DNA of 64,000 nt from Spodoptera frugiperda (taxonomy: Eukaryota > Arthropoda > Insecta > Lepidoptera > Noctuidae), in NCBI RefSeq assembly GCF_023101765.2, contig NC_064225.1, forward strand, positions 1,426,001-1,490,000, written 5' to 3'. Below are positions 1-10,870 of the stretch, one piece after another (positions within the stretch are counted from its first letter, which is position 1; each line of letters begins with the position of its first letter). The translations under genes and the position numbers were made by a program. A model generated the notes under the pieces. It did not search any database, was not told where the DNA came from, and saw nothing but the letters and a program-made list of their open reading frames with translations.

Positions 1-20
1 GGAGATGAGAAGACACGTAA

Positions 21-172
21 GGAGCTGCGGACTACCTAGCGGGTTTACCGGGGCTCCGGCTCGACAAGCAGGAGTAGGAACTGTGTGGTTTTTAGCCAAT
101 AAGAGTCAGACACTCCCTCTCGCCTCGTCCAAGGCAACAAAAGTCATTGGATGATTTTTCCCTTTAAAAAAA
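21..172 (+). mobile_element. Family A retroposon copy
   Basis: Starts GGAGCTGCGGACTACC, contains the family core TTTTTAGYCARTAAGAGTC and ends in a short A-run after ATTGGATGAT. About 152 bp, close to full short-form length. Other copies in this window show TSDs, so the family moves by retroposition. Confidence 0.75.
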
Positions 173-257
173 GGTCATACCGCATGGAGAAACTCATATG
201 ACTTAATTACAAGAAAAAGGAGCGAAATAGGACCAGTAGTTAAACCTAAAAGTGCAT

Positions 258-585
258 TACGCTCTTTGAGCTATTTTGAACACTCTTTACAAATACGGCA
301 TTATAACAGCCGCGCCGCATGTCCGTAACATTCTTAGACAACCTAGAACATTACAGTTCTTCTGTGGTCACGAAACATGAAGCTGATCCCACAGAATTTA
401 ATACTTGATAAAAAAATTTGGTAGGTAAGAATTTAATACTTGATTAATTTAGTTTGTAAATTTCTGTTTTTTTTAATTTTCTGTTTTTGTTAAAATATTG
501 AGTTGTATTATGCATATCCACAGAAGTGGAAGAGTACTACTTGTAGTTTCATTTTAATCATATGAGCGATCTCCATACTGTATAT
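258..585 (+). repeat. Unclassified repeat M, copy 1
   Basis: Aligns over most of its length with 33,148-33,430, sharing AACACTCTTTACAAATACGGC at the left and ATCTCCATACTGTAT at the right. This copy carries an internal direct duplication of GAATTTAATACTTGAT (about 397-445) that the other lacks. No ORF, poly-A tail or clear terminal repeat. Confidence 0.6.
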
Positions 586-887
586 AAATATTATATAATA
601 ATATACATATTAATTAAACCCAACCAAAACCTGAATATTATACAATAATATACATTTAATTTTATAAACATTAGAAGATCTCGAGGATCATATTGCTATC
701 AAAACTTTATCCCGCTTAGATTTATTTATGAAAGTTGCCACTAATTGGTAACATATTTTAGATTAATTACCAACTTAATGTACAAAGTTTGCAGCACTTT
801 TAATCTTGCTCAGTTTTATGACTCCCAGCGTCCTTCTGGACACTGGGTTGTTTTTTTTTTTGTATTATGTAATTCTTTTTGCATATT

Positions 888-1100
888 CTGTCCTTTTGGG
901 AGGTATATCAACCCTAAGGTTGACTGGTAAAGAATACTATATGGCATTAAGTTCGCCTTATGTACACTATTTAAGTCTTTGACTGCCAATAGAAAACTGT
1001 TGAAGGCAAATGCTCCGCTAACATCGGTCACCGGTGACCACCACGGCGTCAATGTGTTAATTGTATTGTGTACATTAAAGATTAAATAAATAAATGTGCA
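888..1100 (+). repeat. Repeat J, probable non-LTR 3' end, interrupted by T
   Basis: Matches 8,690-8,791 (minus) and 34,755-34,853: GTTGACTGGTAAAGAATACTATATGGCATTAAGTTCGCC, then an AATAAA-rich end (ATTAAATAAATAAA). Most like the 3' UTR of a non-LTR element. A block of repeat T interrupts it at about 979-1060. Confidence 0.5.
979..1060 (+). repeat. Repeat T with 14-bp palindrome
   Basis: Matches the reverse complement of 46,719-46,800, and 36,528-36,620 weakly. It contains the perfect palindrome GGTCACCGGTGACC at 1026-1039, which is also perfect in the second copy. Confidence 0.55.
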
Positions 1101-1126
1101 CTTAAAATGAACTTTAGTTTTATTGT

Positions 1127-1243
1127 ACGGCTGGTGCATTGACCGGTTGACGCATATGATGCTGTGCATTTATGCAATGTGAATTGGGTTCGATTCCCAC
1201 ACGAATACTTCTTAGTGTGATCAGTAAATTCTTGTTCCGGGTC
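1127..1243 (+). mobile_element. Family D tRNA-headed SINE, 5' part
   Basis: Degraded head, then a B box (GGTTCGATTCC) followed by CACACGAATACTTCTTAGTGTGATC, matching the head and body of the better copies at 11,274 and 32,490. It stops where an inverted family A copy begins. Confidence 0.6.
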
Positions 1244-1244
1244 T

Positions 1245-1371
1245 TGTTTTTTTTTGAGGGGGGGGGGGGATTATCAAATGTCTCCTCCCTCCAGGGCGAG
1301 GCCAGACTCTTACTGACTGAAAACCACCACGTTTCTACTCCTGCTTTTCGAAGTGGAACCTCGGTACCTCG
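1245..1371 (-). mobile_element. Family A retroposon copy
   Basis: Inverted copy: a T-run and G-run (1246-1271) correspond to the 3' A-tail region, followed by the reverse complement of the core. The G10 run is unusual for the family. Confidence 0.65.
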
Positions 1372-2085
1372 ATGTTCTGAGTCTGAATGTAGTTGTTTGT
1401 ATGAAATTATATTATAGTAAAAACAATAAAAAAAAGAGATAGCAATAATAAACCATCTAACATAATTGCTCTGCATTATTATGGAAAATTTTAAAAGAAA
1501 AATAATAATGAACCACCTACAAAGAACCCAACCCAATGAACGCAATATAACAAAATTAAATTACCTTATTCATTTATTTGCACATTAAAAACACAGATAG
1601 CAGATAAAATATAGCCCAGTTAAATAGGCCATCATTAACAAATTAACCTACTTTATTACAAGACTTCTCAACTTTACAGCATTATAACTTAACAAGAAAA
1701 TATCTTGAAAAGTTTTGCAGCAAAATCGTTGGGAATTTACAGCGGTCATTTTTATTAGTATAGTAATGTTATTAAAATAGTTTTGTCGGAAATGCTGTTA
1801 GGTTGCTTCTAGGAATGCTGGAGATAGCTTACTTTGTACTTTTAGCTGGTATTTGGAACGTTTCCAAATTAGGATATATTTATTTGTATGTGACGGTTTT
1901 CCAGGAAATGTTTCTCTTTATCAGTTTATCTTTCTAGCTGAACCGTCAAACTTCGTTATGCCCCCAACATTTTGTTCTTACTTATAATATCTAATTTAAA
2001 AAGAAGGCTGAAATAACAGCGGTATTGGAATTATATTTATCATTTGTTTTGTGCTATGGTGTGTGAGTGAAGATTAGCTCTAGGT
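1372..2085. other. Unassigned AT-rich DNA
   Basis: No repeat, coding segment or RNA gene recognised. The open frames here are short and show no family resemblance. Confidence 0.5.
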
Positions 2086-2500
2086 AAGAGTGCTTTTGCA
2101 CCACAGATATGCTATAGCAAAGTTACTAAGATGTAATAGCTAAGTTGTAAAACTATGTGATAGAGCTCAGTGGCGTGCCATTGGAGAGGTCTATGTCCAG
2201 CAGTGGACGAGAATAGGATAATGATGATGATGATGTGACGGTTTCCACTGATACTAAGCTATGAAGCTGTGCGAGTAAGATGTGCTATGAAGATAGCCAC
2301 CGCAAAGTAGCTGTGCGAGGAAGATACGCAGCTTGTATCGATAGTAGGGAAGCCATTCATAGCCCACATCCATAGCACGCATCTTTCCATATTAAAGCAT
2401 AGCTTAGCTGAGTCCTTGATTTCAGTATCTATGTAAACAATGAACCACACAATCGTTTTAATCCACCAAAACATTTCCGATCTATCTGTCCTTGTCTATC
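2086..2500 (-). mobile_element. Family I element split by an S insertion
   Basis: Both halves match the complete copy at 20,104-20,457 in reverse: GTGCTTTTGCACCACAGATATGC at the left, and ACTAAGCTATGAAGCTGTGCGAG to the right of the interruption. The insertion at 2161-2232 is flanked by ATGTGA on both sides (2155-2160 and 2233-2238). Confidence 0.65.
2161..2232 (+). mobile_element. Repeat S, non-LTR 3' tail with (GAT)n
   Basis: Reads GTGGCGTGCCATTGGAGAGG then CCAGCAGTGGACGA and a GATGATGAT tail, a very common lepidopteran non-LTR 3' end. It is inserted in family I with a 6-bp direct repeat. Confidence 0.65.
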
Positions 2501-2693
2501 ATGCAGCTGTTTCATTCTAACTCGTTACCTAATGAGCTCCATTCATAATGCTGGACTGTAGCGTCAGCGCTAGCCGATGGAAATTCGGCCAAGCGTGACG
2601 CAAATATTTGATCTGGAAATAAATTATTATAGCTAAAAGGTTGTGTGCCTACTGATACATTTTTAAAACACTGGTAAAGCACAGTAGCATGTA

Positions 2694-2779
2694 TAATGTA
2701 TATTATATAGCGGCATTACGTGCCATAATGTGTACCTCTGCCTACCCTTTCGGGGATAAAAGGCGTGACGTTACGTTGG
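2694..2779 (+). mobile_element. Family C SINE tail fragment
   Basis: Carries only the 3' body: GCGGCATTACGTGCCATAATG, then TTTCGGGGATAAAAGGCGTGACG, as in the full copy at 57,632-57,905. Confidence 0.6.
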
Positions 2780-2795
2780 TGAGGCACAGTTAGTC

Positions 2796-2900
2796 CTTTT
2801 TTTAAGGGGGAATATCATCCAATGACTTTTCCCGCCTTGGGCAATGCGAGAGGGAGTGTCAGACTCTTACTGACTAAAAACCACCCTTTTCCTACTCCTA
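2796..2900 (-). mobile_element. Family A retroposon copy, 5' truncated
   Basis: T-run followed by the reverse complement of the TCATTGGATGA and AGTCAGTAAGAGTC blocks; stops in the GCAGGAGTAGG block. Confidence 0.65.
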
Positions 2901-3029
2901 GTAGGTAGTCACAGTGAGTCCTATCGTGTTATTAACACTCCATCGTTGTTCGGGATGTGCTAAATGCTTACCATTAAGTAATTTGTCTACTTATTTGTCA
3001 TTTATTGCTATGAAATTATCCAGTAGATT

Positions 3030-3293
3030 AAGTGCGGGAGAGCCTTGCTTTGGCTTGGAGTGATACCACGGTAGAAAACCGACGTGAAACAACGCTTGCG
3101 TTGTCGGAGGCCCAATTACCCCCCTTCTCATTCATCCCAAACCCTGATTCCCCAACAATCCTTAAATTTTAAACCACTAAAGGCCAGCAACGCATTTGTA
3201 GCGCCACTGGTGTTTCATGTGTCCATACGCGGCGGCGATTGCTTACCATCAGGTGATCCTTATACTCGTTTACCGACTTATACCATAAAAAAA
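3030..3293 (+). repeat. Family B interspersed element
   Basis: Begins AAGTGCGGGAGAGCC, includes GACGTGAAACAACGCTTGCG and GCGGCGATTGCTTACCATC, and ends ACCATAAAAAA. Nearly complete, with small internal losses. Confidence 0.75.
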
Positions 3294-3699
3294 CCTATCT
3301 AGAAATACAATCTAGTAACAAGAACCAGTAATTGATTCCATAAGGTTGTCCCCATTGTCGTTCGTTAGTGGGATAATTTCTTCAGTTACGTAGTCCGAAG
3401 TGTTGAGTGTCCGCTAATAGGTGTAGGGTAACCATAATACCGGCTAATGTTAGGATTTTTCCTTCAATCTTCGGATATAGGATGTATGCTTCCTTATCTT
3501 AATGTAGCTAATCGTCTGTGTTAATTTTTGCGTGTTGAAGTGTGGGGTTTAATTAGGTGAAAGATAGTTACTATAGATTCTCACAGATAGCAATGTATAG
3601 GATTAAACTTTTTCATAGCAGTTTCTTTTAATACTCTACTATTGGAAAAATGTATCAGAGAAACTGTTGAATAAATATAAATACATGTTTACATGTATT

Positions 3700-3870
3700 T
3701 TTAAAAGAGTAACGAATAGAGTTTTAGCTCGTTCGTCTCCATTCGAAGCTACACTTTGGAACGAGCACCTAGCTTCACTGATGGATAGACTGACAGATTA
3801 TTATTTATTAAATGAAATTTCAAAAGTACCTATTTATGGTTAAATTGGACTAACTGATTTGACTTTGACT
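3700..3870 (+). repeat. Repeat H, probable non-LTR 3' end
   Basis: Matches 10,681-10,870: AAAAGAGTAAC, CTCGTTCGTCTCCATTCG, a GACTGACAG block and an end in GATTTGACTTTGAC. The TTTGACTTTGA ending is typical of lepidopteran non-LTR tails. Confidence 0.5.
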
Positions 3871-4907
3871 CTATTTCACAATAGATTGACAATATCACAG
3901 TTTACCTCCAAATGTTGTAGGTGCCTGTAAATTTATGTCACAATGTCAATCAGGACAATATAATCCGATGAAGGTCCCGATGATATTCCTTTGATAAAAA
4001 ATTTAATATTTTTTACCACGATGTCCGTAATATCGCTAGAATCATACACACATCAATAAAATAGGATCTCTTCATTAGCTACAAAGACTGCCCTAAAAAA
4101 TATCCCGTTACAATACACGTAACTCGAATACTTTGCTCAAGGTATAACACACAATTGCGATATATATTTTTTGTTGATAAGGCTTTTTATGAGAAAATTT
4201 CGTCTTAAATTTTGGAAAAGGAAACCTTATCTTTTTTGTACAGATTATCAGAAAAGACATACGTATGGTAAAAAACTATTATTAGTTGCCATTTTTCCAA
4301 GAAAACGGTGGCGCAAGTGTCACAAAATATATTTTTTAAGTGTTATTATGTATATTTTCCCCTACAGAGCACACACAAAAATTTACAAAATATGCCGACT
4401 AAAATCACTGGACTATTGAGCTATGTTTGAGACTAGATAAAAAATAAGACTGACGAGCATGTCACTGATAACAGCGTTTAACTTATCGTAACTGTAAACC
4501 AACTCTTATGACCAATATAAATACATACAAACATAAATAAGTATATTATACAATCATCATGTAATTAAAACGACATAAAATGTTCTCATTACCTCGCTAT
4601 CTCGTTAAAATATGTGTTTGTAAGGAGATACTGGGTACGATCCCCTAAATTTTGGTTTCAAGGATAATTTTCCCAGACTCAGGGTGCCTAGATAATTATA
4701 TTTTGTCTGCTATTTCACCTAATATCTTGTTAGTCTAGACTAAACTTCATAAACGAGTGTAAATTATTGCAATAGGGGCAGTAAGATCAAGGTTCATGCT
4801 TTTTTTAGAGGTTGTTTTGTAAAACAACTTTTATCTCTGTTAGGATTATATGGATATGATTAGGATTAAACGAAGTGGTACTATTAGTACAGTCATCAGA
4901 ATCATCA
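3871..4907. other. Unassigned AT-rich DNA
   Basis: About 1 kb with no recognised repeat or gene. An 82-codon open frame near 4171-4419 has Lys/Tyr/Phe-rich content expected of AT-rich noncoding sequence. The 400 bases at 3294-3699 are likewise unassigned. Confidence 0.5.
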
Positions 4908-5094
4908 GCCAATTCCCGCCTTCCCAATCTTCCCAATCCCCGATTCCCGAACAACAACCCTTAAATTCCTAACCCCCAAAAAGCCGGCAACGCACTTGTA
5001 ACGCCTCTGGTGTTTCAAGTGTCCATGGGCGGCAGCGATTGCTTACCATCAAGTGATACGTCTGCTCGTTTACCGGCGTGTTTCATAAAAAAAA
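4908..5094 (+). repeat. Family B, 3' half
   Basis: Begins in the CCCAATTCCCGCCTTCCCAA block and runs to TTCATAAAAAA. The 5' third (AAGTGTGGGAGAGCC to the TTGCGTTGTG block) is missing. Confidence 0.7.
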
Positions 5095-5097
5095 GCC

Positions 5098-5345
5098 GGA
5101 AGACGAGCAATACTGAATAAAGGCCTTCCCCTTAGTCTCCCACGTAGAACGACAAGCCGCCTGCATCCACTGGCTCCTTGCGACTCCAACGATGTCGACG
5201 TTTCACCTAGTGGGAACCTGTCTGCCCACGTTACGTCTTTCTGCCCTCGTTCGCCACTCGATCACTTTCTTGGCCCAGCGGCCATCAGTCCTTCAAGGGA
5301 CGTGGCCTCCCCATTGCCACTTCAGCCTGCATTATTACAGTATCT
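5098..5345 (-). pseudogene. Decayed RTE-type reverse transcriptase C-terminus
   Basis: Read on the minus strand, the segment resembles the extreme C-terminal part of lepidopteran RTE-type non-LTR polyproteins: a tryptophan-rich GGHVP block, then RWAKKVIEWRTRAERRNVGR, then SQWMQAACRSTWETKGKAF. Stop codons interrupt it, one after the GGHVP block and another after the GRQVPTR stretch, so it is not functional. It abuts a family B fragment on its left. The upstream endonuclease and RT catalytic parts are absent. The assignment rests on remembered family motifs and was not searched. Confidence 0.6.
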
Positions 5346-6203
5346 AACAATTATGTTTCTAATCTTCGTTTAACTACTGTTTGATTATTTTGTATGGGCT
5401 TCCTCTAGCTAAAAATGATTGCCATAATCTCACTAGGTATGTCGTGGGTAAATTAAAGGGAAGATTGCAGTTTTATTTAGAAAACTAACAACTTTACATA
5501 TTTATAATTTACAATAGGTTATGTGAATTACAGAGATTACGGCTAATAAGAGGTTTCCCTTTTTACTAGAATTTGTGTACATACGAACGGACTTAACGCA
5601 GTTTAAAATGTTTGGGCATATTAGAGAGAACTGCTACTTAGTTTTAAAATGTGTAAGTTTTATAGTTGGCTCTTATGATACCCCCGAGAAAAATAGGAAA
5701 CGTGAGCAGCTTATCGATACTAGCAATCACGTAACAAAACAGACTTTATATCCCCGTATTAAAGTCTCTTTTGCCAAAAAATGTAAAAACAATCAAGGAA
5801 TGAAATTAAATTTGGCTGAAAAAAAAACCTACTTTTAGTTAATTTTAAGATGGATTCGATTGCGAGGTTATCTATTGCACTTAATACCAATTTCGTCCAG
5901 TGGTTCAAGTGTAATTGGGGCACATTTTTCGAAAATTATTTCCCATAGCCGGCATCGGGATTGCATTAGAGATAGCTATCTCCGATTGGGTAACGTTTTT
6001 CTTTTGCTAAAATTGCTTGTAGCAAAGGTTTCATTATCTAAAAAGGTTTTGATTTGTATGTGTGTTTGTGATAAAGTTAATGGGGAGTATTAGAGTATTT
6101 TGTTGGTCGAGTTATGAGATGTTTTACCGGTATTTTTATCGATAAATATGGAGTTATTTTTTTAGATTTTTTGCTTAATGCTTGTGTTGTTATTCGCAAG
6201 AAA
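5346..6203. other. Unassigned AT-rich DNA
   Basis: No repeat family or gene recognised. Two open frames (5575-5838 and 5860-6093) have no recognisable motif. Confidence 0.45.
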
Positions 6204-6206
6204 TTA

Positions 6207-6362
6207 CACTAATGTTAAAAATGTGAAAGTTTGCTTGAATGTTTACATGTCAATCACGTTGAAACTACTGAACGGATTTTGATGAAGTTAGGTATACAGA
6301 CAGGGTATGAGCTGACTTAGTAGATAGGATACTTTTTGTCGAAGCCGCTAACAAAGGCTGGT
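6207..6362 (+). mobile_element. Lep1/Helitron-type fragment (family F)
   Basis: Contains CAATCACGTTGAAACTACTG, AACGGATTTTGATGAAGTT and GGGTATGAGCTGACTTAGT, the conserved core of these fragments. The GAAGCCGC end is present but the terminal CTAG is not. Confidence 0.6.
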
Positions 6363-6403
6363 AAATAAAACAACATAGCTTTGTTTTTATACATAATGAA
6401 TTG

Positions 6404-6492
6404 ACATGTCCTGGTGACCGGGAGGTTTAAGACACCCGCTTCTCTTGCATGAGAATGCGGGTTCGAAACCTACCAACGGCAAGTATCAATAA
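6404..6492 (+). mobile_element. Family E SINE head
   Basis: GGTTTAAGACACCCGCTTCTC, GAGAATGCGGGTTCGAAACC (B-box-like) and CTACCAACGGCAAGTA, as in the other E copies. The body is missing; an open frame from here to 6790 is repeat-derived at its start and otherwise unrecognised. Confidence 0.6.
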
Positions 6493-7143
6493 CAAGTACA
6501 AAGGTTGGCAGATAACTTGGCAAGATTTTGTTATCATTTTTTTTAGGAAAATTACTTTATTAACTAAAAATACGCGGACGCGGACGTTCTATAGTCAGCG
6601 CAACGTCGCCGCGTCTGCGCACGATGCTTGTGAGGACCAATCCCTGAGCGATTGGCGGAACTTTCTTATTATTAAAAAAAAAATTGCCAAGTTACGTGCC
6701 GAAGACTATAGCATAGACGCAATATATGAAAGTCTTGGATGGAAGTTCAAAAGCAAACAATTGAATTCCTGTAATTTCAAACGTAATTAAAGTCAACATT
6801 TTCAAACTAAATTACTCAATACTCAGAAGACAAATAGAGAAACAGACTCAAGGACAAAAGTATTTTTAAAAGACCAGACATTTAGAAAATATAGTAGAAG
6901 AAGTAAGTAGGTCGTTCCAGTTAAACATAATGTTTTATGACCTAGTGTATAAATTCTAATAATTCGCACTTTATCAAAAAAGCAATTATATTATATTTTC
7001 AAAAGAATCTTTTAGAGATCCTTATCATTTTGTTTTATGGAGAAAATTAATTGAAATCGAGTTATTATAATATGTTCACAATGTCTCTTGGTGTGATCAT
7101 GAGTGCATCTTCACTATCTCAGGCTTTTAATATTATACATATT
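6493..7143. other. Unassigned DNA
   Basis: Nothing recognised beyond the tail of the open frame noted at 6449-6790. It contains a short GC-richer patch (6570-6660) with no family resemblance. Confidence 0.4.
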
Positions 7144-7421
7144 AAGTGTGGGAAATCCATGCTTCAGGACGAATGGCTCGGCTTGATTGGAGTAATAATA
7201 ATAAGGCTTCACAGAAAACTAACGTGACACAACGCTTGCGTTGTGTTACGTTGCACAAGTGAGTTTAACGGAGGCCCAATTACTCCCCTTCCCAAACTTC
7301 CTAATCCTCGATACCCCAACAACCCTTTAATTCTGTTATGCCTCTGGTGTTTCGGTTGTCCATGAGCGGTGGCAATTGCTTACTATCAGGTGATCCGCCT
7401 GCTCGTATACCGGCTTATACC
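7144..7421 (+). repeat. Family B interspersed element
   Basis: AAGTGTGGGAAATCC start, duplicated TTGCGTTGTG-like block, and CGGCTTATACC end. The final ATAAAAAA is replaced by a 36-base scrap of family A (7422-7457), so another element has joined there. Confidence 0.7.
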
Positions 7422-7457
7422 AGTCTCGCCTCGCCCAAGGCGGGAGAAGTCATTGAA

Positions 7458-8000
7458 TATACACTCACCCCTTCAAAAATATTATACATTACCTTGTTAG
7501 TTATTATTGTCTCGTTTAGTAAATACATAAGAAACGAAAAACATATAGTTACATGTAAAATCGTCTTGAAACGCTTCTATGATAGTAGGAACAAACAATT
7601 TAACAATCAATTTAAGACAAGCAACTTGCATTTCGTAAGCAATTTACTTTAAGTACACAATTATTTTGCTTTGACTATGCAGTTCTCAAAATTTTATCTT
7701 GTAGAAGCACCTATTATAGTCTTAAACTTGAATATGAACCAGCATAAGATGACCTCATGTTTGATAGTCGTTTCATATAATGAGAGTTCCTAAAATAATG
7801 TGTGATATTTATTTTTATATTTGAAAAGCGTGGCATGGTTTTATTTTTGTGTTAGTGAAGACGCATTTTGAACCACGAAATAACGATTGCATGAACACAT
7901 ATAACGGGTATTATATATTTTAGTGTATATAAGTATTTACTTCAGAAAATTCAGGTCATAAATGTGATAAAATTAAAACTAATGAGTACAAAAAAGTCTC
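7458..8000. other. Unassigned AT-rich DNA
   Basis: No repeat, ORF or RNA feature recognised. Confidence 0.45.
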
Positions 8001-8310
8001 TTTTTTATGGTATAGCCCGGTAAACAAGCAGACGGAACACCTGATGGCAAGCAATCGCCGCCGCCCATGGACACTTGAATCACCAGACCCGTTGCAAGTG
8101 CGTGGCCAGTCTTTTGTGGATTAGGAATTTAAGGGTTGTAAGGAAATCGAGTTTTGGGAGGATTGGGAAAGGGGGAATTGGGCCTCCGGTAATCTCACTT
8201 ACACAACGAAACACAACGCAACTGTTATTTCACGTCAGTTTTCTGCGAGGCTGTGGTATCACTCCGGTCGAGCCGGCCCATTCGTGCCGAAGTATGACTC
8301 TCCCACACTT
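8001..8310 (-). repeat. Family B interspersed element, near full length
   Basis: Inverted copy from TTTTTTATGGTATAGCCCGG to GACTCTCCCACACTT, about 310 bp, with all family blocks in order. Confidence 0.75.
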
Positions 8311-8689
8311 ACTTTGGGAAAGTTGTTTATATTCATGAGTATAATCACGTGTTTAAATATCGTTCACTAATTACCAGTCACCCTATATATCCGTTTGTAA
8401 CATATACCATACACATAGCATACATAGCCTTATGGGTATATAAGGACGGCAGAATGTATCCTTGAAAGATATTTGGTAAGAGGAGCACGCCTCAATATCG
8501 ATGGTGCCAAATGCACTCAGAATTGGGAGGGAGCCCTACTATCGGTTTGGTCTGGGTATTATAAGTAGTATTATTTTGTGAAATGTGTTTATGAAATGTG
8601 CCTACAGCATGTCAGTATTGTATTTGTCGTCATATTAAACATCTATCCTACGGACTGCCTAGCACACGCGTCTATATAAGCACAGAAAT
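8311..8689. other. Unassigned DNA
   Basis: No recognised element. Confidence 0.4.
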
Positions 8690-8791
8690 ATTTTTTTTTT
8701 AATTCATTTAATCTTTTAATACAATTGAATAGTGGTACATAAAGCGAACTTAATGCCGTATGGCATTCTCTACCAGTCAAACTTAGGGTTA
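8690..8791 (-). repeat. Repeat J copy
   Basis: Reverse complement of the 888-1100 element: GCGAACTTAATGCCGTATGG and CTACCAGTCAAACTTAGGG, preceded by the AT-rich tail. Confidence 0.5.
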
Positions 8792-9290
8792 GATTATCTG
8801 TCGACATTAAATTTCATCTCACTAATGATTTATCACTCGAGAATGTTCGACTAATTTCGAGCCACACCGGGGCTCATAATCATGATCACATACGTGTAAG
8901 CCATGGATAAAATATTTTTTCATCACTTTCAAGATTTTTCATGCAATAAAATAACCTTCTAAAAAAAGCTAGAACCACACACACACTTGTAATTTTATAT
9001 GAACAATATAACTAACTCAAAAATGATGACGTCACACAACAGTAACTCATGACAAACGAGCCATTGGTAGTTACAATCTAGTTTGAACCGGTATGCACTA
9101 GTATATTTATCACAGCATACGAGGTTGTGAAGTGAAACGAGAAAATATGGCGGTTTAGAATATAAAATTCAAATATTTGATGGGAAATGTTGAACATTTT
9201 ATATTGTTGTCCTTTTTTAACGTTGTTTTAAGGTTTAGTGAGCGTGTAGGGAATATAGACAGTTTATGTATGGTAGTATCATAAAAACCT
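8792..9290. other. Unassigned DNA, possible decayed foldback
   Basis: The stretch 8835-8900 has short similarity to the arms of family G (GACTAATTTCGAGCCAC, GGGGCTCATAATCATGA) but is too diverged to call. The remainder is unassigned. Confidence 0.3.
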
Positions 9291-9426
9291 GGAGCTGCGG
9301 AAGATTTTACAATGCTTTGGCTTAAAGTAGGAGTAGGAACAGGATGGTTTTTATTAAGTCTGAGACTCTGTATTGCCTGACCCAAGGCGGGAAAAGATAT
9401 TGAATGATTTTCTTCCTTAAAAAAAG
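9291..9426 (+). mobile_element. Family A retroposon copy
   Basis: GGAGCTGCGG start, GTAGGAGTAGGAACAGG core, CCCAAGGCGGGAAAAG and a short A-run at the end. It lacks part of the ACCTAGCGGGTTTACC block. Confidence 0.65.
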
Positions 9427-9590
9427 TATAATGAGAACTATCTAATTTTATTAGTTAATACGTTATTATATAGTAACTACAATATATTATGCAGGGCAAT
9501 ATGTATACCTGCTCGTATTCTGAAACTGGATATTGCATCTTAATGGGATTCTTAGAAACAGCCCACATGAGGATGAAATTACACTCGGGT

Positions 9591-9745
9591 TGAAAATCAT
9601 CCAATGACTTCTCTCTCCCTCCCATAGGATGAATCATTTGATGATTTTTAGTGAGGAAAATTATCTTTTTCTTTCTCCTACCTTGGGTGAGGCGAGAGAG
9701 AGAGCCAGACTCTTACTAACTAAAAACCACCCCGTTCCTACCATC
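9591..9745 (-). mobile_element. Family A retroposon, inverted, with internal duplication
   Basis: The TCATCCAATGACTTCTC block occurs twice in related form (9597-9616 and 9634-9665), followed by one copy of ACTCTTACTAACTAAAAACC. Either two nested copies or an internal duplication. Confidence 0.55.
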
Positions 9746-10068
9746 TTCCGTGCCAGGTATTTTCTTATGCAAATTATAAACAAAATGCTAATGCAATAGA
9801 TAAAGCACCTTAAATCCTCATTACAAAAACCCATTTCAGAATAATGTACTCTTTATTCTATAATACTATGTATGAAACTAACTTTTTAATACATTTTCTA
9901 CGGCGTGTGAGCTCTAATGAGTAGTGATAACGTAAGCACTATCGATAATGTTACGGTATAAAACTTAAGCGTTCTTGATAGCTATGATTAGGGAACATAG
10001 TTTCAATCTATTTAGTCTTGAAATACCTTAAAAACTTCAGTAATATAACATGAACATGCTTGTTATTT
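9746..10068. other. Unassigned DNA
   Basis: No recognised element. Confidence 0.4.
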
Positions 10069-10340
10069 TTTTATACTTGATGGGTCGATGTTTGGCGGCT
10101 AACTTGCTTGGTGGTAAACGATGGTGTGGCCTACGATGGAGCACGTCTGCTCGTAAGCAACGTATTCACTCGGATCTTGATGACACCCAGGTTATACCCA
10201 TCAGGAAAAATAATCTCCAACAAAAAAATCCACTCTCTAGCAGTTCGCATGAGGAAGCTTGAAGCGAACGGCTTGTTATGATTTGAAGAGAGAGAGAGTA
10301 AGGATGGCGCAGTTAAGCAGTATATAGTGACGAAATCATC
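10069..10340 (+). repeat. Unclassified repeat R
   Basis: Shares GGCCTACGATGGAGCACGTC, GACACCCAGGTTATACCCATC and GAAGCTTGAAGCGAA with copies at 18,888-19,080 and (inverted) 33,905-34,095 and 35,579-35,690. No terminal structure identified. Confidence 0.55.
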
Positions 10341-10680
10341 ATTATCATCTACAGCCTGTGGCAATCCTTCAACGGGTCAGATTTTGAGTCTTCTATTCCT
10401 TCTACTCTACTTCTACAAGAGAGTTTGTTATATGAAAATCACCACGCTTGGCAAACTGGATTGGAGATCAATAAATCATGTTCATTAGTCAACGCAATGC
10501 ATAACACTAGGATTGCGTTGACTAACCTTTGCTCATTTAAATAAGAAGGCTTTTATTCAACAGTTTGTTGTCCTCAAGGTTATTTTCTTTTTCTATCTCT
10601 TTGACTGAATATTGGTGTCACATTGTTCTCGCATAGTTGAATCAGTCGAACCAATGTAACCAAAATTGCATTGTGAACCT
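10341..10680. other. Unassigned DNA
   Basis: No recognised element. Confidence 0.4.
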
Positions 10681-10870
10681 GATTGAAAAAGAGTAACCTA
10701 AGGAGTTTCTTGCTCGTTCTTCTCCATAGGAATCTGCAATTTAGAACAAGCAAAGAGCTTCACTAGAGAACTGACCGACAGACAGTCAATTATTATTATT
10801 TTCATAATATTTGATTTGACGTTCCAAAGTGCCTTCCTGGTCTATTTGAAGTAAATTATTTTGACTTTGT
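10681..10870 (+). repeat. Repeat H copy
   Basis: GAAAAAGAGTAACCTAAGG, TTGCTCGTTCTTCTCCATAG and an end in TTTTGACTTTG; the longest of the three copies. Confidence 0.55.

Noticed and set aside
6449..6790. 113-codon plus-strand ORF
   Set aside because: Begins inside a family E SINE head; no motif recognised in the rest.
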